Assembly: GCF_024349685.1 (NCBI RefSeq)
Contig: NZ_AP025944.1
Coordinates: 3,726,001-3,790,000 of the forward strand
DNA length: 64,000 bases
From: Pseudomonas sp. LRP2-20
GTDB taxonomy: Bacteria; Pseudomonadota; Gammaproteobacteria; Pseudomonadales; Pseudomonadaceae
Direction: 5' to 3'
Shown here: piece by piece, positions 28,439-37,456 of the stretch
Numbering within the stretch: the first letter of the stretch is position 1
Layout: each line of letters starts with the position of its first letter
Program-made: the position numbers and the translations under genes
The notes under the pieces: model-generated
Seen by the model: only the letters and a program-made list of their open reading frames with translations
What the model was told of the DNA's origin: nothing
The model's database searches: none

Positions 28439-29773
28439 ATGAGCCAGTCTGCACCCCCGGAAACTATCAAGGACCTGATCGGCGTGGGCTTCGGCCCGTC
28501 CAACCTGGCCCTGGCCATCGCCCTGGAAGAACTTGCCCAAAGCCAGGGCCATGCCCTGGATGCGCTGTTCATCGACAAGCAGAAGGAATACCGCTGGCAC
28601 GGCGAGACCCTGGCCACCCAGAGCGAACTGCAGATCTCGTTCCTCAAGGACCTGGTCTCGCTGCGCAACCCGACCAGCCCGTACAGTTTCGTCAACTACC
28701 TGCACCAGAAGCAGCGCCTGGCCGACTTCATCAACCTCGGCACCTTCTACCCCTGCCGCCTGGAGTACAACGACTACCTGCGCTGGGCCGCCGAGCATTT
28801 CGCCAGCCAGGCCGTGTATGGCGAAGAAGTGCTGCGCATCGAGCCTGAACTGAAGGCTGGGCGCGTCGAGCACCTGCGCCTGGTCTCGCGCGATGCGCAA
28901 GGCCGGGAATTCAGCCGGCGCACACGCTCGGTGGTGGTCGGCAGCGGCGGCACACCGAAGATTCCGGAAAAGTTCGGCGCGTTCAAGGACGACCCACGGG
29001 TCTTCCACCACTCGCAGTACCTGAGCAGCCTGAACAAACTGCCGTGCACGGCCGGCAAGCCGATGCGCATCGCGGTGATCGGCTCGGGCCAGAGCGCCGC
29101 CGAGGCCTTCATCGACCTCAACGACAGCTACCCGTCGGTCAAGGTCGACATGGTGCTGCGCGGCTCCGCCCTCAAGCCGGCCGATGACAGCCCGTTCGTC
29201 AACGAGATCTTCTCGCCAGACTACACCGACCTGGTCTACAACGAGCCGGCCGACCAGCGCGCCAAGTTGCTCGGTGAGTACCACAACACCAACTATTCGG
29301 TGGTCGACCTCGACCTGATCGAGCGCATCTACGGCATTCTCTACCGGCAGAAGGTCGCCCACCAGTTCCGCCACAACGTGCTGTGCCGGCGGCAGGTGGA
29401 AGCGGTGGTCGCCACCCGCGACGGCATCGAACTGACCCTGCGCGACCTGGCCACCGGCCAACAGCAGACTCACCGCTACGACGCGGTGATTCTCGCCACA
29501 GGCTACGAACGCCGCTCGCACCGCGACCTGCTCGCACCGCTGGCGGACTATGTGGAAGACTTCAGCGTCGACCGCAACTACCGGGTCCTGGCCAGCCCGG
29601 ACATGCAGGCATCGGTGTACCTGCAAGGGTTCTGTGAAAACAGCCACGGCCTCAGTGACACCTTGCTGTCGGTACTGCCCTCCCGTGCCGCAGAAATCGG
29701 CCAGGCGCTGTACCACGACCTGGCTCGCCAGCAAGGCAAGGCACAACCCACCGTGGCCCTGACCAGCGCCTGA
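28439..29773 (+). CDS. pvdA: L-ornithine N5-monooxygenase
   Basis: 444 residues, a flavin N-hydroxylating monooxygenase. FAD motif GVGFGPSNLALAIAL, substrate/NADPH region with FLKDLVSLRNPTSPYSFVNY, NADPH motif VIGSGQSAAEAFID, and late motif ATGYERRSH. It makes N5-hydroxyornithine for the pyoverdine peptide. The start ATG at 28439 gives the normal N-terminus; a frame open upstream has no family similarity and spans the promoter. A clean PvdS-type promoter lies 75 bp upstream, and the fpv iron-release operon follows on the same strand. Confidence 0.94.
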   Translation: MSQSAPPETIKDLIGVGFGPSNLALAIALEELAQSQGHALDALFIDKQKEYRWHGETLATQSELQISFLKDLVSLRNPTSPYSFVNYLHQKQRLADFINLGTFYPCRLEYNDYLRWAAEHFASQAVYGEEVLRIEPELKAGRVEHLRLVSRDAQGREFSRRTRSVVVGSGGTPKIPEKFGAFKDDPRVFHHSQYLSSLNKLPCTAGKPMRIAVIGSGQSAAEAFIDLNDSYPSVKVDMVLRGSALKPADDSPFVNEIFSPDYTDLVYNEPADQRAKLLGEYHNTNYSVVDLDLIERIYGILYRQKVAHQFRHNVLCRRQVEAVVATRDGIELTLRDLATGQQQTHRYDAVILATGYERRSHRDLLAPLADYVEDFSVDRNYRVLASPDMQASVYLQGFCENSHGLSDTLLSVLPSRAAEIGQALYHDLARQQGKAQPTVALTSA

Positions 29774-29862
29774 TTCTCGAAGCAATCAGAGCGACAGGGT
29801 GCCAAGTGCGCCCTGTCGGCATTTTTGCACCGCTGAAACATTTGCTTGCATTTAATTCAGCA

Positions 29863-29881
29863 GGATTTTCATTCTCATTCG
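29863..29881. promoter_or_regulatory. Fur-box-like site before the fpv operon
   Basis: GGATTTTCATTCTCATTCG; on the reverse strand CGAATGAGAATGAAAATCC, which resembles the AATGAGAAT core of Fur boxes. It is 65 bp upstream of fpvG. No TAAAT-N16-CGT match is present in this spacer, so direct Fur control seems likelier than PvdS. Confidence 0.55.
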
Positions 29882-29945
29882 TCTTTTGAAGAACAGCCCT
29901 TTTTGGTTGGGCCTGTGTTCGCCCCTTTTTTCAGAAGACTGACCG

Positions 29946-31139
29946 ATGGCCAAATCACCGAAAAAATCCAAGTCCAAGCTGTGGTTCCTGGTCCACAGCT
30001 GGCTCGCCCTGCCGATCTGGTTCTTCGTGCTGATCGTCTGCTTCACCGGCATGCTGGCCGTGGTCAGCCAGGAGATCGTCTGGCTGGCCAACCCCGACGT
30101 GCGTGCCAGCAAACCCGACGACAGCGCCGAACGCTTGAGCTTCCAGCAAGTACTCGATGCCCTGCGCAAGGCCGAACCGGACATGGTAGTCAACTCGCTC
30201 AGCCAGCCGGACGGCTCGCACTTCGCGCTCACGGCACGGGTCACCTACGCCGATGGCTCCAGCCCGATGCTCTACGTCAACCCTTACACCGGGGCGATCC
30301 AGGGCAAGATGCCGGACTTCAACTTCGAAGCCTTCACCCGCGCCCTGCATGGCTGGTGGCTGGTGCCTTTCACCCATGGTTTCAGCTGGGGCTGGTACAT
30401 GGTGTCGCTGCTCGGGCTGCCGATGCTGGCGTCGCTGGTGACCGGGCTGGTGGTGTACAAGAAGTTCTGGAAAGGCTTCTTCAAGCCGGTACGCACCGGC
30501 CATGGTGCGCGCATCTTCTGGGGCGACCTGCACCGCCTGGCCGGGGTCTGGTCGATCTGGTTCATCGCGGTCATTTCCATTACCAGCATCTGGTTCCTGA
30601 TCCGGGCGATCCTGTCCGACAACCACATCACCATTTCCAGCGAGCCGATCGTACCGGTGATCGCCCGCGAGCAAGTGCCGCAGTCGGTCGATGGCAGCCC
30701 GGCGCCACGCATCGACCTGGACGAAGCCGCGCGCATCGCCGGCCTGGCCATCCCCAGCCTGGACATCACCTCCATCTCGCTGCCGGCCACCGCCTACAGC
30801 CACATCGAAATGGGCGGGCGTGGCTGGTACCCGCTGATGTTCCAGAGCGCTTCGGTCAACCCTTATACCCGCCAGGTAGACAGCCAGTTCCTGCTCAGCG
30901 ACCGCTCGGCCCTGGAGTTCGTCACCGAGTCCATGCGCCCGCTGCACACCGGCGACTTCGGCGGCCTGCCGATCAAGCTGGTGTGGTTCTTCTTCGGCCT
31001 GATCCTGACCCTGATGGTGTTCAGTGGCCTGCTGATCTGGACCAAACGCACCGCCCAGGCCACCGCAGCGGCGCTAAAACGCGGCGAACGCGCGCCCCGC
31101 AGCGCACGCCACGACACCACCTTGGAGGTCCGCCCATGA
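29946..31139 (+). CDS. fpvG: PepSY-domain inner-membrane ferripyoverdine reductase, FpvG-like
   Basis: 397 residues with a PepSY_TM layout: a basic N-terminus (KKSKSKLW), a first helix LPIWFFVLIVCFTGMLAVVS, PepSY-like periplasmic stretches, helices at MVSLLGLPMLASLVTGLVVY and VWSIWFIAVISITSIWFLI, and a last helix LVWFFFGLILTLMVFSGLLIW, with His residues for haem or electron transfer (LHGWWLVPFTHGF, RLAGVW). In P. aeruginosa FpvG reduces iron in ferripyoverdine at the inner membrane to free it. The order of the following seven genes matches fpvHJKCDEF. The next gene overlaps by four bases. Confidence 0.85.
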   Translation: MAKSPKKSKSKLWFLVHSWLALPIWFFVLIVCFTGMLAVVSQEIVWLANPDVRASKPDDSAERLSFQQVLDALRKAEPDMVVNSLSQPDGSHFALTARVTYADGSSPMLYVNPYTGAIQGKMPDFNFEAFTRALHGWWLVPFTHGFSWGWYMVSLLGLPMLASLVTGLVVYKKFWKGFFKPVRTGHGARIFWGDLHRLAGVWSIWFIAVISITSIWFLIRAILSDNHITISSEPIVPVIAREQVPQSVDGSPAPRIDLDEAARIAGLAIPSLDITSISLPATAYSHIEMGGRGWYPLMFQSASVNPYTRQVDSQFLLSDRSALEFVTESMRPLHTGDFGGLPIKLVWFFFGLILTLMVFSGLLIWTKRTAQATAAALKRGERAPRSARHDTTLEVRP

Positions 31140-31675
31140 GCCAGGCCCAAGCCCTGCCCGCCCGCCCACTCAAGCAGTGGTGGCTGAAGTGGCGCTTCCA
31201 CCTGAATATCCTGTTGATCCTGATCCCTCTGGGCTTCATGCCCAAATACTTCGCTGATGTCCGACTGTTCCGAGGTGACGCCGGGCTCGGGGCGAACCCG
31301 ATCAACAATATCCAGGTCGGCCCCTACAGCCTCGACCTCGCCGAGCTGCGCAATGAAGCCCCACGCGCCGATGGCCCCGCCGGCCACTTCAAGCTATTCA
31401 ACGCCGCGCTGTGCAAGGCCTGCGTCAAGGAGGTCAAGGCGGTCTACCTGCGCATCGGCAAGCCGCGCAGCCTGCGCGCCGCCGGCAGCATTTTCTTCGG
31501 CGCGCCGTACCGCATGATCACCAACCTGCCGATACCACCGCGCACCCGTGCCGATGCGCAGATATGGATCACCCTCGAAGGCTGGGACGGCAGCCTGCAC
31601 CAGGCGTCCGTACCCTTGGCAAAGGCTTCGCCAGCCACTGTGGCCTGGCTCGAAAAACAAGGAGGCAAACCATGA
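31136..31675 (+). CDS. fpvH: FpvH-like single-pass membrane protein
   Basis: 179 residues. One N-terminal membrane helix (FHLNILLILIPLGFMPKYF) follows a basic stretch, with the remaining domain predicted periplasmic. Two cysteines in LCKACVKEV form a CxxC motif. Overlaps at both ends (ATGA with fpvG and the next gene) show tight coupling. The identity rests on operon position and size; it is part of the complex that supports iron release by FpvG. Confidence 0.75.
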   Translation: MSQAQALPARPLKQWWLKWRFHLNILLILIPLGFMPKYFADVRLFRGDAGLGANPINNIQVGPYSLDLAELRNEAPRADGPAGHFKLFNAALCKACVKEVKAVYLRIGKPRSLRAAGSIFFGAPYRMITNLPIPPRTRADAQIWITLEGWDGSLHQASVPLAKASPATVAWLEKQGGKP

Positions 31676-31992
31676 AACAGCTGATGCGCAGGCTCGCCCT
31701 GCCCTTGCTGGTACTGGCCGCAGGGCCGGCACTGGCCCACAACCCCATGTGCGAGTGCGAGGAAGTCGCCGGCGGCCAGGTGAAATGCACCGGTGGTTTT
31801 TCCGATGGCAGTGGCGCGCCTGGGGTAACCCTCGACGTGATCGGCTACGACGAGCAGGTGCTGGTCGGTGGCAAGCTCGGTGACGACTCGAGCCTGACCT
31901 TCAAGCGCCCCGACGGCGAGTTCTACGTGCTGTTCGACGCAGGCCCAGGCCATGTCGTGGAAGTCGACCACGCCGACATCGCGCAACCATGA
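31672..31992 (+). CDS. fpvJ: FpvJ-like small periplasmic protein
   Basis: 106 residues with a signal peptide (MKQLMRRLALPLLVLAAGPA, then LAHNPMCECEE). The mature part starts with a Cys-His-rich CECEE region and folds as beta-rich sequence (GVTLDVIGYDEQVLVGGKLG). The pattern suggests a periplasmic metal or protein-binding partner in the iron-release complex. It overlaps both neighbours by four bases. The name follows gene order. Confidence 0.72.
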   Translation: MKQLMRRLALPLLVLAAGPALAHNPMCECEEVAGGQVKCTGGFSDGSGAPGVTLDVIGYDEQVLVGGKLGDDSSLTFKRPDGEFYVLFDAGPGHVVEVDHADIAQP

Positions 31993-32573
31993 GCAGCCCA
32001 GCCATGCGCCACACCCAGGTGGTGCGCCCGGCCGGTGCCGGGCACGAAACCCTCTACGTACTGCTGGCCAGCCTGTTGATTATCGCCCTCGCCGCCAGCG
32101 TGGTCCTGCTGCGCGGCGAACGCGAGGACGAGCAGGCCATCGCCGCCCACCAGATCGACGCCCGCCGCGACCTGACCGCAGCCGAACAAGGCATCTATAC
32201 CGACCTGCGCGTGGCGTTCGACGAGATCCAGCTGCTGCGTGCAGAAAATGCCGCCACGCCCAGCGTCGAAGCCCTGGCAGAGGAAGGCCTGCCACCGTTC
32301 GTGGCCGACGCCGGCAGCCAGAGCCGTGGCAACCACCAGTGGCAGTGGCTGCCAAGCGGCGCCTATCTGGGCCGCAGCCAGGCACCGCAAGTGGCGGGCA
32401 GTTTCCTGATGATCCTGCCCCATGCTGGCAGTGCCGAGGTCGACGTCTGGTTGCACCGCGACAGCGCCGCCGTGCGCCCTGATGATCTCAGCCAGGCCGC
32501 ACTGATCGCCGTCGGCTGGCAGCAAGTGGTCAGCCACTACGACGCCGGGGTCACCCGCGAACACCGTCATTGA
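31989..32573 (+). CDS. fpvK: FpvK-like inner-membrane protein
   Basis: 194 residues with one N-terminal helix (LYVLLASLLIIALAASVVLL) after a polar start and a periplasmic remainder ending EHRH. It is the fourth gene in the fpv-type operon and overlaps the third. It matches FpvK by position, size and topology and belongs to the unnamed DUF6162-type group as far as I recall. A specific activity is not known. Confidence 0.7.
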   Translation: MSSPAMRHTQVVRPAGAGHETLYVLLASLLIIALAASVVLLRGEREDEQAIAAHQIDARRDLTAAEQGIYTDLRVAFDEIQLLRAENAATPSVEALAEEGLPPFVADAGSQSRGNHQWQWLPSGAYLGRSQAPQVAGSFLMILPHAGSAEVDVWLHRDSAAVRPDDLSQAALIAVGWQQVVSHYDAGVTREHRH

Positions 32574-32588
32574 ACCCAAGGATTTCCC

Positions 32589-33491
32589 ATGTTCCGCAAA
32601 GCCCTCGCCCTGCTCCTGGCCTGCGCCCTGCCTGCACTGGCCCTGGCCGACACCGGCAAGCCCCTGCGCATCGGCATCACCCTGCACCCTTACTACAGCT
32701 ACGTGAGCAATATCGTCGGCGACAAGGCCGAAGTGGTGCCGCTGATTCCGGCAGGCTTCAATCCGCATGCCTACGAACCCCGCGCCGAGGACATCAAGCG
32801 CATCGGCACGCTGGATGTGGTGGTGCTCAATGGCGTCGGTCATGACGACTTTGCCGACCGCATGATCGCCGCCAGCGAAAAACCCGGCATCAAGACCATC
32901 GAAGCCAACCAGAACGTACCTTTGCTGGCGGCCACCGGCATCGCCGCCCGCGGCGCCGGCAAGGTGGTCAACCCGCATACCTTCCTGTCGATCAGCACCA
33001 CCATCGCCCAGGTCAACAACATCGCCCGCGAGCTGGGCAAGCTCGACCCGGACAACGCCAAACTCTACACCCAGAACGCCCGCGCCTATGCCAAGCGCCT
33101 GCGGGCCTTGCGTGCCGAGGCCCTGGCCAAGGTCAGCGAGGCGCCCAGCACCACCTTGCGCGTCGCCACCATCCATGCCGCCTACGACTACCTGGTGCGC
33201 GACTTCGGCCTGGAAGTGACGGCCGTGGTCGAGCCCGCCCACGGCATCGAACCGAGCCCGGCGCAGCTGAAGAAGACCATCGACCAGCTCAAGGCGCTGG
33301 ACGTGAAGGTGATTTTCTCGGAAATGGACTTTCCCTCAGCCTATGTCGAAACCATCCAGCGTGAGTCCGGCGTGCGTCTGTACCCGTTGACGCACATTTC
33401 CTACGGCGAATACACCAAGGACAAATACGAAGTGGAGATGAAGCGCAACCTCGACACCGTGGTCCGCGCCATCCAGGAGAACCGCGCATGA
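32589..33491 (+). CDS. fpvC: Metal ABC transporter substrate-binding protein, FpvC-like
   Basis: 300 residues with a signal peptide (MFRKALALLLACALPALALA). It has the cluster A-I metal-binding fold with His/Glu/Asp ligands in GFNPHAYEP, VVNPHTFLS (His), ATIHAAYDY (His) and SEMDFPSAY. In the fpv system it is one of two periplasmic binding proteins that take iron or apo-pyoverdine-linked iron released by FpvG. It is followed by ATPase, permease and second binding protein. Confidence 0.85.
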   Translation: MFRKALALLLACALPALALADTGKPLRIGITLHPYYSYVSNIVGDKAEVVPLIPAGFNPHAYEPRAEDIKRIGTLDVVVLNGVGHDDFADRMIAASEKPGIKTIEANQNVPLLAATGIAARGAGKVVNPHTFLSISTTIAQVNNIARELGKLDPDNAKLYTQNARAYAKRLRALRAEALAKVSEAPSTTLRVATIHAAYDYLVRDFGLEVTAVVEPAHGIEPSPAQLKKTIDQLKALDVKVIFSEMDFPSAYVETIQRESGVRLYPLTHISYGEYTKDKYEVEMKRNLDTVVRAIQENRA

Positions 33492-34234
33492 CCGCCGCTG
33501 CCCACCTCACGGCCCCCGGTGGGCCGCGCATCGAGTTCGCCGGCATAGACCTGGCCCTGGGCCGCACGTGCATCCTCGAACAGGTGCAGTTCAGCGTTGC
33601 CGCAGGTAGCGTGCATGCCATCGTCGGCCCCAATGGCGGCGGCAAGAGTTCGCTGATCAAGACCCTGCTCGGGCAGATGCCGCACCAGGGCCAGCTGACC
33701 GTGCACTGGCCTGGTAAGCAGCAGGTGATCGGCTATGTGCCGCAGGCCCTTGAGTTCGACCGCGGGCTGCCGATGACCGTGGACGACTTCATGGCTGCCA
33801 TGTGCCAGCAGCGCCCGGCGTTTCTCGGCCTGTCACGGCGGGTACGGCCAGCGATCGATGCGGCGCTGGCACGGGTCGGCATGCTCGAAAAGCGCAAGCG
33901 CCGCATGGGTGCGTTGTCCGGCGGTGAACGCCAGCGCGTGCTGCTGGCCCAAGGCTTGATTCCCGAACCGCAGCTGCTGGTGCTCGACGAGCCGATGTCG
34001 GCGCTCGACGAAGCCGGCATCCAGGTGTTCGAACAGCTGCTGCAAGGCTGGCGCCAGGCCGGTACCACCGTGCTGTGGATCGAACACGACCTGGCAGCCG
34101 TGCTGCGCCTGGCCGACCGGGTCACCGGCCTCAGCCGCCAGGTGCTGTTCGACGCCCCGCCCGCCCAGGCCCTGACCCCGGAACGCCTGCTCGGCCTGTT
34201 CTCTGTCCACCCTCGCAGCGAGGGCCTTGCCTGA
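33488..34234 (+). CDS. fpvD: Metal ABC transporter ATP-binding protein, FpvD-like
   Basis: 248 residues. Walker A IVGPNGGGKSSLIKTLLG, Q-loop GYVPQALEFD, signature LSGGERQRVLLAQGL, Walker B LLVLDEPMSALDE, and switch His in LWIEHDLAAV. It powers the FpvE permease that brings released iron into the cytoplasm. It overlaps fpvC by four bases and is stop/start coupled with fpvE (TGATG). Confidence 0.92.
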   Translation: MTAAAHLTAPGGPRIEFAGIDLALGRTCILEQVQFSVAAGSVHAIVGPNGGGKSSLIKTLLGQMPHQGQLTVHWPGKQQVIGYVPQALEFDRGLPMTVDDFMAAMCQQRPAFLGLSRRVRPAIDAALARVGMLEKRKRRMGALSGGERQRVLLAQGLIPEPQLLVLDEPMSALDEAGIQVFEQLLQGWRQAGTTVLWIEHDLAAVLRLADRVTGLSRQVLFDAPPAQALTPERLLGLFSVHPRSEGLA

Positions 34235-35133
34235 TGAACTTCGACACATTCCGCCAGCTGGTCCAGGCCTGGGCCGGCGCTGGCTACCTGCCGGAGGCGC
34301 TGGCTTACGGTTTCGTGATCAATGCCTTGCTGGCCGGTGTGATGATCGGCCCGGTGCTGGGTGGCCTCGGCACCCTGGTGGTGGTCAAGCGCTTTGCCTT
34401 CTTCTCCGAAGCGGTCGGCCATGCCGCGCTCACCGGGGTCGCCATCGGCATCCTGCTCGGCGAGCCGTATACCGGCCCCTATGGCAGCCTGTTCGGCTAC
34501 TGCCTGCTGTTCGGCATTCTGCTCAACTTCCTGCGCAACCGCACCGGGCTGTCGCCGGACACGCTGATCGGCGTGTTCCTTTCGGTGTCGCTGGCCCTCG
34601 GCGCCAGCCTGCTGCTGATGCTGGCCGGCAAGATCAACGTGCATATCCTCGAGAACGTGCTGTTCGGCTCGGTGCTGACCGTCAGCGCCCAGGACCTGGT
34701 CGTGCTGGGCATCGTCGCGGTGCTGGTGCTGGCACTGGCCCTGCCGCTGTACAACCGCATCATGCTGGCCAGCTTCAACCCGCAGCTGGCGGCGGTGCGC
34801 GGGGTGGCGGTGAAGACCCTGGACTATCTGTTCGTGGTGCTGGTGACCCTGGTCACGGTGGCCTCGGTGAAGGTGATCGGGGCGATTCTGGTCGGTGCCC
34901 TGCTGGTGATCCCGGCGGCGGCGGCGCGCCTGGTCAGCCAGTCGCTGAAGGGGTTTTTCTTCGTTTCGGTGCTGATTGCCACCCTGAGCACGCTACTCGG
35001 CATCCTCCTGCCCATCATGCTTGACCTGCCCGTGCCTTCTGGCGCGGCGATCATTCTGGTCGCTGGTATCTGCTTTGCCCTCGCCGCGCTGGCCCGCGCG
35101 CTCGTCCCACGCCTGCAAGGAAACCCGGCATGA
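34234..35133 (+). CDS. fpvE: Metal ABC transporter permease, FpvE-like
   Basis: 299 residues, about eight hydrophobic segments of the ABC-3 permease family, including GVMIGPVLGGLGTLVVVKRF and AAAARLVSQSLKGFFFV. It forms the membrane channel with FpvD. The start ATG at 34234 shares its A with the fpvD stop, and it overlaps fpvF by four bases. Confidence 0.9.
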   Translation: MNFDTFRQLVQAWAGAGYLPEALAYGFVINALLAGVMIGPVLGGLGTLVVVKRFAFFSEAVGHAALTGVAIGILLGEPYTGPYGSLFGYCLLFGILLNFLRNRTGLSPDTLIGVFLSVSLALGASLLLMLAGKINVHILENVLFGSVLTVSAQDLVVLGIVAVLVLALALPLYNRIMLASFNPQLAAVRGVAVKTLDYLFVVLVTLVTVASVKVIGAILVGALLVIPAAAARLVSQSLKGFFFVSVLIATLSTLLGILLPIMLDLPVPSGAAIILVAGICFALAALARALVPRLQGNPA

Positions 35134-35999
35134 ACCTGAAACAGCTGACCCTGGCCGTCGCCCTCGCCGGCCTGCCTGCGTTCGCCTCGGCCACGCAAGT
35201 GCTGACCAGCCTGCCTGTCACCCACAGCCTGGCCAGCGCCCTGCTCGCCGGCACTGGCGTGCAGCTCACGCGCGCCGCGCCGGCCAACCTGCCGGCCAGC
35301 CGCCAACCGTCGTACTTCAGCAGCCGGGGCGGCGCTGCACTGGCCAGCGCCGCACAACAGGCCGATGCCGTGATCGGCGTGCGCTCGATCTGGCGTGACG
35401 ACCCGCTGTATCCGATGGCGCGGCGCAGCAACATCCGCGTCATCGAGATCGACGCGGCGCGGCCGGTGGACGGCGCGCTGTCGGGCATCGCCGTGAGCGG
35501 CGATGACGCCCATGCTGCCTACCCCTGGCTGAACCCGACCAACCTCGGGCGCATGGCCGATGTGCTGGCCAATGACCTGGAACGCCTGGCGCCCGCCGAC
35601 AAGGAACAGATCCAGGGCAACCTGGCGGGGCTCAAGCGCCAGCTGCTGGAGATGACGGCCAGCAGCCAGACGCAGTTGGCCAAGGTCGACAACCTGAGTG
35701 TGGTCAGCTTGTCCGAGCGCCTGGGGTACCTGGCCAGCGGGTTGAACCTGGATGTGGTGGAGCAGCCGTTGCCAGAGGATGGCAAGTGGGATGAGGCGGC
35801 GTTGAAAGTACTGGGAGAGAACCTCAAGGAGCAGGATGTGGCGCTGGTACTGGATCATCGGCAGCCGGACCCGGCGCTGGCCAAGGTGATCGAGGCGGCC
35901 GGGGCGAAATTGCTGGTGGTGGAGAGTGACCCCGAGGATGCGGTGGCCGGGCTCAAGGCCAGCGTCGAGCAGGTGGTCGGGGCGTTGAGCGAAGGGTGA
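35130..35999 (+). CDS. fpvF: Second metal ABC substrate-binding protein, FpvF-like
   Basis: 289 residues with a signal peptide (MNLKQLTLAVALAGLPAFAS). It has the cluster A-I fold in a shorter, divergent form: fewer His ligands than FpvC, with only HAAYPWLNP and DHRQPDPALAKVIEAAG obvious. This fits the P. aeruginosa pair FpvC/FpvF, where both bind ferripyoverdine-derived species. It is the last gene of the operon, followed by a long palindrome. Confidence 0.85.
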   Translation: MNLKQLTLAVALAGLPAFASATQVLTSLPVTHSLASALLAGTGVQLTRAAPANLPASRQPSYFSSRGGAALASAAQQADAVIGVRSIWRDDPLYPMARRSNIRVIEIDAARPVDGALSGIAVSGDDAHAAYPWLNPTNLGRMADVLANDLERLAPADKEQIQGNLAGLKRQLLEMTASSQTQLAKVDNLSVVSLSERLGYLASGLNLDVVEQPLPEDGKWDEAALKVLGENLKEQDVALVLDHRQPDPALAKVIEAAGAKLLVVESDPEDAVAGLKASVEQVVGALSEG

Positions 36000-36047
36000 T
36001 GTCGCCTGGGAATGGCATCAGGGCTTTCATGTGCCTGCCACAACATC

Positions 36048-36298
36048 TTCAGCGCCTGTGAGACCGAGCGCCGCCCGCGCGGCGCATCGCGAGCTGCGCT
36101 CGCTCCTACGTTTATTTCTGGCCAGTAACGCCTGTGGCAGGCGCGCGCGACCGCCTGGTTTGTACGACTCCATATCGAGTCAGGCGCCAAGGCGCTCGCG
36201 CGCAAATCCCCCAGGAATAATTGGCCCGAAACAAACGTAGGAGCGAGCGCAGCTCGCGATGCGCCGCGCGGGCGGCGCTCGATCTCACAGGCGCTGAA
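36048..36298. repeat. Long palindromic repeat, copy C (complete)
   Basis: The cleanest copy: the left arm 36048-36110 and the right arm 36236-36298 are 63-bp inverted repeats with one mismatch (C at 36064). Inner stems continue (GCGCGCGCGACCGCCT with AGGCGCTCGCGCGC) to a centre ACTC-CATATC-GAGT. It fills most of the 378-bp gap between fpvF and the DUF1615 gene; the rest of the gap shows no gene. Confidence 0.9.
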
Positions 36299-36377
36299 CC
36301 TGTCATGGCGAACACATGGTGGCCCTGACGCCATCCCCGCGCGAACCACCGCAAAGAGGCCGGTACAGGCAGAAAAT

Positions 36378-37445
36378 CTACCGGTTCATGCACCGCTCAT
36401 AGCGCTCATCCACCCGCCCGGCAAACCAGGCGGTAGTCAGCTTGCGGGTGATCTTCGGGCTCTTCAGCTCGATCCCCGGCAACACCGCCCGCGCAACCGG
36501 CTTGCCCGCCGCCGCATCGGCCAGGGCGAACACCCCGCTGTACAGCTTGCTGTCCTCGAACGCCAGGCTGTCGCCCAGCTCCAGCTGGCTGCGGATTTGT
36601 GGATTGCGCAGCCCCAGCTTCACCCCCAGCTTGCGCGCCGCCTGCTCGGTGCTGCCGGGCATGATCGAGCCGGGGGCAATCAAGTCGCCATCCAGCGCCA
36701 GGTCCACACCCGTGATCTTGCTCAAAGCGCCCTGGAACGCGGCATTGCGGCTGGCGTACCACCCCGCGTTGAAATCGGCGAAGCGGTACAGCTGCCGCTC
36801 GTAATGCACCGGGTAACCGAGCAGATGGGCAATACCGAAATACATGCCCCCACGGCGGCTGAAGACCTCCTGGCGAATGCTGCCGTCGTAGGTGTAGGGA
36901 TAATCCTTGGCATGCTTTTCCGCGAACTCGATGCTGACCTGCATCGGCCCACCGGTATGCACTGGGTTCAAGCCGTCGAGCAAGGTCTTGCCCAACGGCA
37001 GGCGAGCGATGAACTCGTCGTACAGCGCACTCAGCTGCTTCTCGCTGCGCACCGCCAGCAGGCGCTGCTGATAGCTCTGGCCATTGCCTGACGGGGTCTT
37101 CAGTGCGCCGTCGACCAGCAGCCTGGGAATGTGCAGGCGCGCCGCACGGCGGTCGATTTCCTCACGGGCGATGCGCCCGAGGTTGGGCACCTGCGGGTCG
37201 GCGTTGAAGGTCGACTCCTGCTCGGTCACCGCCAGCACCGCGCACAGGTTGCTTTTGCTCGGTGTGATGCGCTGGGCCTCGAACGCCACCTGGATATCCT
37301 TGGCCCAGCCTGCGCGGTCCTTGGCCTGGGCCGGTAACAGGCGCATGAGTTGCGCGCGCACCTTGGCCGGGTCGGCTTCGGCCTCTTCCTCGCGGCGCCC
37401 GGCGCAGCCCTGCAGCAGCGCCAGCGCCATCAGCCCTGCCGCCAA
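36378..37445 (-). CDS. DUF1615-family lipoprotein
   Basis: About 355 residues. The N-terminus LMALALLQGC carries a lipobox (LLQGC), so the protein is probably lipid-anchored in the envelope. The body matches DUF1615 as I know it, with AVTEQESTFNADPQVPNLG and GPMQVSIEFAEKHAKDYPY, sequences reminiscent of lytic transglycosylase-like folds (Glu after a Gln-rich loop); that role is unproven. The start is uncertain: TTG at 37445 or a CTG at 37460 that overlaps the isochorismatase stop in CTGA. Confidence 0.78.
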   Translation of the reverse strand: MAAGLMALALLQGCAGRREEEAEADPAKVRAQLMRLLPAQAKDRAGWAKDIQVAFEAQRITPSKSNLCAVLAVTEQESTFNADPQVPNLGRIAREEIDRRAARLHIPRLLVDGALKTPSGNGQSYQQRLLAVRSEKQLSALYDEFIARLPLGKTLLDGLNPVHTGGPMQVSIEFAEKHAKDYPYTYDGSIRQEVFSRRGGMYFGIAHLLGYPVHYERQLYRFADFNAGWYASRNAAFQGALSKITGVDLALDGDLIAPGSIMPGSTEQAARKLGVKLGLRNPQIRSQLELGDSLAFEDSKLYSGVFALADAAAGKPVARAVLPGIELKSPKITRKLTTAWFAGRVDERYERCMNR

Positions 37446-37456
37446 CAGTCGCCCGT

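Noticed and set aside
29821..29945. PvdS box before fpvG
   Set aside because: TAATT and CGT are both present, but the spacing is 22 bases instead of 16.
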